A DNA stretch of 64,000 nucleotides. Origin: Gymnogyps californianus (lineage: Eukaryota > Chordata > Aves > Accipitriformes > Cathartidae). The notes under the pieces are model-generated. The model was not told the origin of the DNA, did no database searches, and saw only the letters and a list, made by a program, of their open reading frames with translations. How positions within the stretch are numbered: the stretch's first letter is position 1; every line of letters starts with the position of its first letter. Both the position numbers and the translations under genes were made by a program. Location: contig NC_059481.1 of NCBI RefSeq assembly GCF_018139145.2, forward strand, positions 3,584,368 through 3,648,367. The letters run 5' to 3'. Positions 38,901-47,124 of the stretch are shown here, one piece after another.

Positions 38901-41900
38901 TGAGATGAATCCATACTTTCTGTTGTTTATACCTCCAGTTTTAGCTATCAGAGTTGCATTTTGATTGCTAAAAATGTCTGAATTGCTATTGCTTTCTCTG
39001 AGGGTCTCTAACGGACAGAAAATGTTAAAGCAGGCAATATTGATACTCCACACTGGGTACTTGAGAAGTGGACAGAACAGTGCAGTAAAAGGGGTTAAAG
39101 AGTACAAGGGTTTCCTTTACCTCCAACACCAGTGGTACCGGCCCCTGCTGAAGGCAGGACACTGGTTAGGCTACAGACTTAATCTAATAGATTGCCATCT
39201 TGTTTTAAGACAATGGCTGGAGACTGTGCTCTGTGATAAGACTGTCAATAGACTTATACTCCACTCAGCTAGCAAAATATGCTCAGGAGGTACAATTTCA
39301 TTCTGTCTTTGTTTTGTTGGTAGCAGCTTTAATACTCCATTACTTTCTTTTAATTACTCCCCTATCTCAGATAGATGAAAGTGTTAAAACATGTACCAGC
39401 TGCTACGGTTTCTCTACCCATCTTGTTCCATCACAATAAACAAACATCGCTGCCTTTTGCCAACAGCTCACAGAAACTGATGCTGAAACATTTTACCTGT
39501 CGAAATGATTCTTCTTCTTGATCCTCCAGGACAGTGTTCTCATCAAAATCAATTACACGATCATACATTTGCATATTATACTCCTTCCAAGACACTAATC
39601 CATCACCATCTTTGTCATAGTCATTGAAGTGTTGCTTAGCTTCTTGCGTAACATAATGTTTAAAAGATTGCTGTATCCAGGAACTCAGCTCTTCTGTGAA
39701 AATCATTAAAAAAATAATAAAATAAAAAAAACCAGAATCATCTGCGCTATAAAAACTGTAAAGATGCCACAGGTCTATTCAGTCTGGAATATACTCTGCA
39801 ATTCAGATGTAAGCATATAGGCAAGAGGTTAGTTAAAGCAAAACAATCTGTTTCCTCTATGCTATGGCTTTTTTCAAGTTAACTGAATGAGAGAATAGAT
39901 CACAGCTACAGCCTTCAGTTTTTCTTTCGTAGTACCACTTCCCCATTGATACCCTTAGGCTAGAGTTACATGGTTACTTTAATCTGGCCTATATTGGTGC
40001 TGCCAGAAAAAGTGTGATGCATCCCTCTCTGAAACACATGGGAAGGGGTAGGAAAAAATGATTACAGGTAGTGTTTGTACAACTGCATAGCGAACTGGAT
40101 CACTAAAAACTTATCCCGTAAGAAGGAGGATTCTTAGTTTTCAGCTGAGAAAGTACCCTTATTTAGCTCACTGGGACCTGAACAATGGAAGAAAGAAGCC
40201 TGCCCCTTTTGGTGCCTGCTGACATTTATGTCAGCTTGAAATGGTTATGTGGCCATGCCTTTTCAAAGCTGAAGCCAGTCAACACTGTAGCATCCTTTCA
40301 CCTTTTTTCTTTCTTCAGAGTTTTATGAAAATGATGCTGACTATGGTTTAGACAGACAACTCTAAACATAACTTTGTACCCAAAAAAACATTGCTCCCAT
40401 CAGTTTTGGATTTCTTTTGAAAAATCCACAAACTGAAATTAAATTCACTGCCATTGACTTAATTACCCAAAATAAAATATTAACAGATATCTTCCCTTTA
40501 CTTGGGGCTGAAATCAAGCCTTATATATTTTGGAAATGCTTTTAAGCTACTTGTTTTTATAGAAACGTGGCTAAAAGAAATAAAGCTTAATATACAGATG
40601 AATTCACACAAATACATTAAAGTTACTTCATTTAAAGAAGATTGGGAGAACATATTCTCTCAATATCATCCAGTTATTTTCAGGTGCCCGGAAGGGGAAG
40701 ACAACTTCCTCTGCATTGCAAAATTACATAGCTAAATCAGTTCAACTGAAATCCTGCTCTGAAGAGTCATGATGACTAATAAAAAAATCCTACAGAAATT
40801 ACTACTTTGGTGTAGAAAAATCTTATAGTATTTTTTAAATACTAAAGTATCTTATTCTATCCTTCTTGGCAGAAGTGTCAATACAACTTTACTAGGTTTA
40901 TTTAAATATCTTTGAAAAGCCGCAAGAGATTTTTAAAAATGTATTTTGAATACTGGATTTGTATTACCAAAGGAACCAACTTTATAACAGATTCTGTGAA
41001 TTGATTGAACAGGCAGAGGCGTGCATGCCACGTTTTGTAACCACTGAGGCTTGTGCACAAAACCAGCATTGTCTTACAAGAAACTGCAACATGATTTCTT
41101 AAAGATGGGTAACATATAATTTATAGCATGGTTTATTTCCCAGCATTTAAGGCACGAGGCACAGCCATCTGAACACATAATGTCCAGTGCCATTAATCAG
41201 AAATACTTAATGCTCCAACATTAAAGAAGTGGTATTAATATCTCACATCTTCTCTCACTGTTAGCCTCCAAACGGAGGTGGCACTGATAAGGAGAAAGTT
41301 CTCAAAGAGTGTTTTGCAACACACTGAGAAGTAACTGAGCTGGAAAAGCTTCGAGACCGTAAGTTTCTCAGTGTAAAAACAAACTCCGTTGTGAGTTTTC
41401 CTTTGGGAAGTGAGGGGAAGGCAAGTTTCCATTAGACTGCGAACCAGATGCAATATATACCATGAGGATGGAGTACGGGTGGAATTTCTACACTTTAAAA
41501 TATTAGACCCCTTCCCTTATAGCCTTCATGTTGTGAACTGCTTGTTGTTTATTACAGGGATTAGCCATCCCGCCAAAGTTATATACTCTCACCTCTACAC
41601 AGTTGGATGCAGGAACACTGAAAAGAGTGTGCAGCTGATTAGTTTCAGCATATAAACTGAAAGACATTCAAGAGATATAGTTGATCTTGTCTTTAAAACC
41701 ATATTTTGTCCTCTCACCTAGAAAGCTTCCTGCATGTTTAATATCATGTTAATGAAATATGACTGTTCTGGCATTTGAACAAAGATTCTACTTGCTCTGT
41801 GTGTGTGTGCGTGAGAGAGACTTCTGATTTTTTGTCAAAATCACACCAAAACAACAAAAAAAGATTTTCATAATGAGTTTAAAAATTAAATTAAGAAAGT

Positions 41901-42972
41901 GTTATGAGGATGTACTGAAAGGAAGAGCCTGAGTTTACTGTGGATTTCACAGGTTTGACTGACAAAAACCTGTCTGGGAAGAGACATTTGATACTATACT
42001 GTCATGAAAAGAATATATGATCCCTCAGTGTCACCAGGTATCGAAGCACATATATGTAGTATTATGGCTGCAGTGCACTTTCTTTGCCTCTTAAACTTGC
42101 TCTCCGAGTTGCACAAACAGGATTTCAAACACAGAAATCCACTTGATTCAAGGTGGCTTCAGACGGGCAAGGAGCAGGTACAAGTGCAAAGCTGGTACTT
42201 GCAAGTGAATATTGCTCTCTTACCCCTGCTTAACTCACTCCTGTGTGCTCTTGTTGGCCCTCACTTCTTTCACCGTGTAAAAAACAAATCTTAGGGACTG
42301 AGATATCCTCTGTATAAAGTCTGTTGGTATTTCTGACGCACTGTGCAAGAGGGTCGTTACGTTTTTCACGGAGATTCTCCACAGCATAAGAGTCATCAGC
42401 TGTATCATCGGGAGAGCATCTCTTTTCCTTCTCTGAGGGCACTGGGCCAGACTTGGGACACGGACAAAGCCCAGTCCCCGCCCGGTTAAACCCCCACGCG
42501 TGCTACCAACTCGGCTCCGGGGCACGCAACCCCCGCGGTCCCCGGGCCAGCGCCCGCCGTTACCCTTGGTGAGGAGGCCGTCCGCGTCCGAGTCGATCTT
42601 CTTCACAATGGCCCTCAGCCGCCGCTGCTGCTCTTCCGGGCTAAGCCGCGCGTACTCCTCCGCCTCATCCTGCGGCAGAGGGAACCGCGCGTCAACCCGC
42701 CGCCTCCGGACGCCTCAGAGCCTTCCCAGCCCGGCGGCGCCCGCCGCGGGGAACAGCGCGCACCCCGCGGCCTCGCCGGCGGAAGCGCCGCGGTCGGCCC
42801 GCTCCCGCCCGCCCCCACGTCCCGTCCGCCCCCCCAGCGCCCGCGGGTCGCCGCCGCCCACCTGTCCGCCGAGCAGCGCCTCCCGGTCGTAGTCGGCGCG
42901 GTGCTGTCCGTGCGCCGCGCCCAGCGCCGCCAGGGCCAGGCCCAGCGCCAGCAGCAGCGGCCGCCGCCGCAT
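29814..42972 (-). CDS. RCN2: Reticulocalbin-2 (ERC-55), complete seven-exon gene
   Basis: RCN2 is a CREC-family low-affinity calcium-binding protein of the ER/secretory-pathway lumen. Seven minus-strand exons join with matching phases (111, 106, 197, 114, 97, 143 and 153 nt; 921 nt with stop) to give 306 residues, close to the roughly 317 of mammalian RCN2. Residues 1-22 look like a signal peptide (MRRR then an Ala/Leu core ending AHG). EF-hand loops lie near residues 63-74, 99-110, a degenerate one around 151-163, then 188-199, 229-240 and 265-276; the last has Lys where Gly is usual at position 6. The chain ends HEEL, an HDEL-like ER retrieval signal. Family motifs are almost unchanged, for example [21 protein letters not shown] and NDYDKDNDG. 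The start ATG is at 42972, read downward, in a CpG island. The gene is divergent from SCAPER. Seen: exons, splice sites and motifs. Known: family role. Inferred: expression and localisation. Confidence 0.97.
29967..32928 (-). other. RCN2: RCN2 intron 6
   Basis: AT-rich intron of about 3.0 kb in sense with RCN2. I see no exon, recognisable repeat or RNA gene in it, only short A/T homopolymers. Confidence 0.85.
32929..33071 (-). CDS. RCN2: RCN2 coding exon 6
   Basis: Encodes residues 209-256: [20 protein letters not shown] loop 5 ([12 protein letters not shown], 229-240), and [11 protein letters not shown]. The acceptor is TTACTAG|CTGCGA and the donor is GAGGAG|GTATGT, phase 0. It is nearly identical to the mammalian sequence, so a strongly constrained exon. 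Confidence 0.97.
33072..35548 (-). other. RCN2: RCN2 intron 5
   Basis: AT-rich intron of about 2.5 kb. Nothing beyond unique-looking sequence and short homopolymers is visible. Confidence 0.85.
35549..35645 (-). CDS. RCN2: RCN2 coding exon 5
   Basis: Encodes residues 177-208 plus one base. It carries [13 protein letters not shown] loop 4 ([12 protein letters not shown], 188-199) and FLGDYRRDP. The acceptor is TACGAAAG|GACTTT and the donor is GACCCAA|GTAAGG, phase 1. Confidence 0.95.
35646..36865 (-). other. RCN2: RCN2 intron 4
   Basis: Intron of about 1.2 kb. Short overlapping open frames occur on both strands around 36.12-36.36 kb, with no recognisable product. I see no repeat. Confidence 0.85.
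36866..36979 (-). CDS. RCN2: RCN2 coding exon 4
   Basis: Encodes residues 139-176: [13 protein letters not shown], then a degenerate third EF loop ([13 protein letters not shown]) that lacks the regular Asp/Gly spacing, then [13 protein letters not shown]. The acceptor is TTTTCTAAG|CTTCAT and the donor is ATGACG|GTAAGA, phase 0. The human protein is also irregular in this loop. Confidence 0.95.
36980..39496 (-). other. RCN2: RCN2 intron 3
   Basis: Intron of about 2.5 kb. A 137-codon antisense open frame (38,965-39,378) looks like chance. Otherwise no feature is visible. Confidence 0.85.
39497..39693 (-). CDS. RCN2: RCN2 coding exon 3
   Basis: Encodes residues 73-138. It finishes EF loop 1 (E73, E74), continues with a [11 protein letters not shown] helix, and carries the canonical EF loop 2 ([12 protein letters not shown], 99-110) followed by [12 protein letters not shown]. 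The acceptor is TTTCACAG|AAGAG and the donor is CGACAG|GTAAAA, phase 0. This is the longest internal exon. Confidence 0.96.
39694..42563 (-). other. RCN2: RCN2 intron 2
   Basis: Intron of about 2.9 kb, AT-rich in the middle and increasingly GC-rich towards exon 2, where it enters the CpG island. A short TG/GA-rich tract lies near 41.80 kb. I see no gene or clear transposon. Confidence 0.85.
42564..42669 (-). CDS. RCN2: RCN2 coding exon 2
   Basis: Encodes residues 38-72 plus the first base of codon 73. It includes an [15 protein letters not shown] helix and most of EF loop 1 (D63, D65, D67, G68). The acceptor is CTGCCGCAG|GATGAG and the donor is AAGG|GTAACG, phase 1. The intron upstream (42670-42861) is only 192 bp and very GC-rich. 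Confidence 0.93.
42862..42972 (-). CDS. RCN2: RCN2 coding exon 1
   Basis: Encodes residues 1-37: the start Met, the signal peptide, and the mature N-terminus with the family motif DYDREALLG. The donor is CAG|GTGGGC (GT at 42860-42861), phase 0. Reading past the donor gives only low-complexity Gly/Arg sequence, which supports the exon end. Confidence 0.93.
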
Positions 42973-43190
42973 CTCGCCCGCCGAGGAGGGGACCCGCGGC
43001 GAGGGGCGGGGAAAGGGGCTGCGCAGGGCGGGCCGAGCGGCGGCGGGGGGCTGGGGGGCGCCGCCTGCGCGGAGGGTGGCACCCGCGCCCCTCGGGGGCG
43101 GCGGGCGGGCCGGGGGCAGCGCGGCAGGGCTCGCCGGGGCCCAATCGGCCCTGCGTGTCGCCTATGCGAGACACACACGCACCGGGAACG

Positions 43191-45854
43191 TACAGCTAGT
43201 TAAGAAGGAGAAAGTTCATCCTCCTCTCTTGCCCGGTCCTGTATGCTGTATCAGTGGAAGAGACCAAATACTATCAAGATACGTAGATAATTTTCCAACT
43301 TTTAAGCATCAGTGAAGCCTGGCAGACTGAAGTGACTGTTAGCAGAACGTCAGACAAGCATCAACAAACCCTGGCATGAGGGAGGATTATCAGGAAACAA
43401 CCAGTGTAAAAGTTTTATACCAAAACGTTTCTCTTGCTTGAGGACCCAACTCACAAAAAACACTTCTCGCACAAAGTTAAAGGGAAGCAATGCTTTATAA
43501 GAGTTAACAAGGTGGATCAATACAAATTTTCTTAACTGTTCAACACAGATAATGGAAAAGAAAGCTGTAAAATAAGTTTAACCTCATTGACCACTCAGAC
43601 AAACTAAAAATACATTGAGTAAATGAGCAGGGGGCCTCCCCAGGAATACCATTCCTACGAGCTGTCACATGAAATTGGGATTGCTCTGATCCCAAGCCCA
43701 TTGAGGTCAAATTAATCATTCTTATTGGATTAATTGAGATTTACGTAAGACCATCGTTACATTTGTTCTTTCTCCTTTCAATATTAGTGTATTTTTGGAA
43801 CTCCTCTTTTAAACAGAAAGAAGTGAGATTAACCTACCTGGATTTCCAGAAACGCAATTGTTGCCAGGTTTAAGCAGAGCCCTCAATTAACGGAGGTTGT
43901 CTGCTGCACTGTCCTGTCTCTTCCGTGGCGATAGCGATGTACTGCTCCCCGGTTAACCTCAAATTCTATTAACTGTGAAGAGCTACGACAGTTCATTTTG
44001 AAGATCTGAGAGTAAAATATTGCAATAAATCAGTAAATGTGTTATTGCAATTTCCTGCCCATATAAGAAATGTCTTTCTATTAAAAAAATCTAACAGTGA
44101 GTTAAGTCTAATATCTTTTATTGGTTTAAATGTCAAACTTCCCATCAGTATTTATATAAATCACATATAGAAAATGTGAATTAAGTCATACTACTTGTGG
44201 CATGTGTAGACAAAGCAAATCCTATAAGCAATCAAAACAGAAATAAGATTTGATTGGTTTCTGAAATAGTACTGAAGATGCTTTGTCTTCTTTGTCTAAT
44301 GCATTACTAACACCCCCAAAAACCTCTTTGCTGTATATCTCAAGGGTTGACAAGTGTATCGGATTATACATTTCAGTGCCTAAACAACTGTAATAGCCTT
44401 CAAATAACAAATTCAATATAGATGTTCAAAGAGCAAGTTTATTAACGATATGTTCATATGCCAAAATGAGTGAAGATAGGAGAAGGAAATACAAGTAACT
44501 GGAACAATAAAGCAAGCAAAACCAAAAAGTCATTATATCCTATGCATGAGGAAAAAAATCTGAAGCTCAGCAAGAGGGAAAGCATAGGAAATCATATTCT
44601 TCCCTTGGTAGTTAGCCTGTGTCAAAATACTATCCAGACACTTCCCAGCACGCAGTTAATCAGTCATATAATAAAATTCAAGATCATTCTGGTATGGATG
44701 CAGGAGAAAAAAAAAGAGGCTCTCATGTTCCCTCGATATTTTTAACCAAGTGCACAGCAAATGCATCACTATTGTAACTTGTAAGTAAAAAGAGAGTATC
44801 AGTGAAGCTATTTTTAAATCAGAATACAAGTCATGCTATATAAAAACTTTCTTATGTGCTGAACTTTCTGACTTTTCCAAAACATCCCCCCTTCCCTCAA
44901 GCCAAATTGCATACAGTCTTTCACAAATCTGTTTGGAGCTGTTCTTTCAGTCACAAAGGAACTAATGTTAGAAGGTCATGTTCAACACGACTTCTTCTCT
45001 ATGAGATCTGCAAATGTAGATCTGTTCCTGTTAAACTGTCAGCATGAGAGCAGTTGTCCAGCAACACAAACAGCAGTTTCTTAACAGTTATTTCTAGCAA
45101 GTGAAGTTATCCGTCTGGTGTGTACTATGATTTTTTGACATTTCTACATTTTAGTTTTCTAAATTACTGCCCAACTTGAATAAGCCTTAATTTTCTTTAC
45201 TCTAATGCATGTCATTTATATACTTTCAGAATAAACGGATTTACAGTAGTTTTAGATAGGCTTCCATTTTGACATAATCTCCTAATTTTGTTTTTATCAC
45301 ATGTAAACATTTTAAGCTGCATATGAGACAGGTAAGTGCATCTAAGACCTGCATGCAAAGATTATCCTTCCTTCTTCCATTGTAGAAGTTGTTGGATTTT
45401 GGCATGTGGATTTAAGTAAGGGAAAAAACTGAGCAACAATTTACCTACAAAGATAATTGGGTTCAAATACCCCTACCCTGTGTTTGGATTTCAAAATGGC
45501 AGTCATTTGCTTTAGTAGTACCCAAATACAACTCTCCAAGTGCTCTAATTAATTGTTTCATAACACCTTGCACAAAGTATCCTGAAGTATTTCAGATTCT
45601 GCAGACATTACAGACCTGTTTTCCTACTTCTTTGCATTTACTGCAGTTATTAATATCTGAGGAAATAGGTTATAAAATGACAACTCTTCTGATGTGGTAT
45701 CTGATTTGGCATCAAACCAGAATAGCAGGATTTGATGTGAGGCCCAGTACCACAGTGCTCAGCTCAGCTGCACACCGAAGAGGCAGTTGTGGAAACTCAG
45801 ACAACTGCCTGATAAATAATAAACAAGCTTGTTACCGAACAATGACAGTATAAG
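43191..45854. other. RCN2-SCAPER spacer
   Basis: About 2.7 kb of AT-rich DNA between the RCN2 CpG island and the old CR1 element. No exon or repeat is recognised. Short open frames are chance. Confidence 0.7.
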
Positions 45855-46410
45855 GGATTTAGACGGGACCTTCAGGGGCTACCTGGCTCAGCTCTCTGCT
45901 CCGAACCAGAGTGAAGTATATGTGTCATTTCTGAGAGATGTTTGTGCTGCTGTTCCTGGAGACTTCAACTGAAGCATGTATAATCTCCCAAGCCATGTAT
46001 TCCAATCCTTGTGTTATTTTTAAGGTTTTAGAGGTGGCAACCTACATTGTCCTGATTACAATTTAGGCCTCTCACTTCTCATCATTTCTGTCACAGCGGG
46101 GGAAATGGATTATTCTCTTTTCACAACCATGCTTTTACATGCTTGAACACTCCTACCACATCCCCTTTTGTCTTCTCTTCTGGCTAAATAGATTCAACTT
46201 CTCCAATATTTCCTCACAAATCATGCTTTTCAGGCCTCAGATCCCATGAAAAGGGCCGGCCTCTCCACGAGCACCATCGTTCTCCAAGTACGGTGCCCAA
46301 GTTGGACGCAATACCCTAACTCATGCTTCACCAGTGTTAAACCCCGGGATGAGGCCCTGTTTTGCTATTTGCCTGCACATACACCCAATGTATTGTACAC
46401 AGTTATTTAC
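45855..46410 (-). mobile_element. Old CR1-like LINE between RCN2 and SCAPER
   Basis: In the plus-strand text the CR1 reverse-complement order is visible: GGGACCTTCAGGGGCTACC, CTCAGCTCTCTGCTC, a CCTGGAGACTTC block, CTCTCACTTCTCATC, CCACATCCCCTTTTGTCTTC, AAATAGATTCAACTTCTCC, TCCTCACAAATCATG, TCTCCAAGTACGGTGCCCAA and GTTGGACGCAATACCCTAA. So the element lies on the minus strand, with its 3' end near 45,855, and abuts the SCAPER CpG island. It is strongly diverged. Part of the long open frame at 46,246-46,914 runs through it. Confidence 0.75.
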
Positions 46411-46929
46411 TGGCTCGCACATATTCGACCTTCTCCTCTTTCCAGCTCCCCACTGGTGGGGAAAGGGCTCGATGCTGAGGGACTGACCGCCGTCACCTCA
46501 GCGGTCCCGTCAGCCCGGGAGGCCCGAACTGACGGCACCTCAGGACTTTCTCACAGGGCTGACAAGGCAGCCCCAAGCGCCAGACGGCCTGGCACTGACC
46601 GGGGAGCTGCAGGCGCCTCCGGTACGCAGTTTGGGAACCCTTTCCAGCCCTATGTCAGAGGCGGAGACGCCGCAGCCGCCTCAGCCCCCCGCCCGCGCGG
46701 CAGGCGGGAGGTGGGTGGGCAAGGTGAGGGCAATGCCTTCACCGGCACGGGCGGCGCATGCGCGGCTCGCGGGGCCGGGCCGGGGGGAACAAGCGCAGCG
46801 TGCGGCGGCGGGCGGGCAGTCGCTCGGGCGGGCGGCCGCTGGCGGCGGGATGCGATGACATCACCGCGGCGGGACGCGCGCGGGCGGGACGGCGCGGCGC
46901 GGCGGAGAGCGTGAGTGGCCGCTCCGCGC

Positions 46930-47124
46930 GCCCCGGCGCGGGGGAGGGGCGCGGCGGCGGGGCGGCGCGGAGTGCGGCGGCGGGGCAAGATGGCGGCGGG
47001 CCAGCCCTCCGCCTCCTCCGCCCCGCGGAGCCCCCGAGCACTGCCCCTGCGGGTGGCTCCGGGCCCTCGGCCTTCCCGGGCGGCCCTGCCCGGCCCGGCC
47101 CTGCCCTGCGCAGCGGGGAGCCGG
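46930..47124 (+). other. SCAPER: SCAPER exon 1 (5' UTR, start approximate)
   Basis: Inferred first exon in the CpG island, around the motif AAGATGGCGGC (46987-46997), which marks many human transcription starts. The proposed donor is GAGCCGG|GTGAGG (GT at 47125). The true 5' end cannot be seen. From the ATG at 46990 (A at -3, G at +4) the frame stays open to the donor and then stops two codons into exon 2, so this exon does not encode the SCAPER start. Confidence 0.5.

Larger units (their letters stand above)
42480..43190 (-). promoter_or_regulatory. RCN2: RCN2 CpG-island promoter
   Basis: A dense CG-rich block covers RCN2 exons 1 and 2 and about 200 bp upstream of the start codon, then gives way abruptly to AT-rich DNA near 43,190. 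A CCAATCGG box (NF-Y type) sits at 43141-43148, about 170 bp upstream of the ATG. No TATA box is visible, as is usual for a CpG-island housekeeping promoter. I saw no ER-stress element (CCAAT-N9-CCACG). The transcription start is not determined. Confidence 0.75.

Noticed and set aside
38965..39378. 137-codon open frame antisense in RCN2 intron 3
   Set aside because: No homology or motif recognised; an isolated intronic frame.
42972..43190. ER-stress element in the RCN2 promoter
   Set aside because: A CCAAT box is present, but the CCACG half at the required N9 spacing is not.
42500..43203. Several overlapping open frames in the RCN2 CpG island
   Set aside because: Shadows of GC-rich DNA. Only the frame with the signal peptide and DYDREALLG is real.
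46246..46914. 222-codon plus-strand open frame before SCAPER exon 1
   Set aside because: It starts in an old CR1 element and runs through the CpG island, where stop codons are rare. The translated sequence is low-complexity Ala/Gly/Arg.
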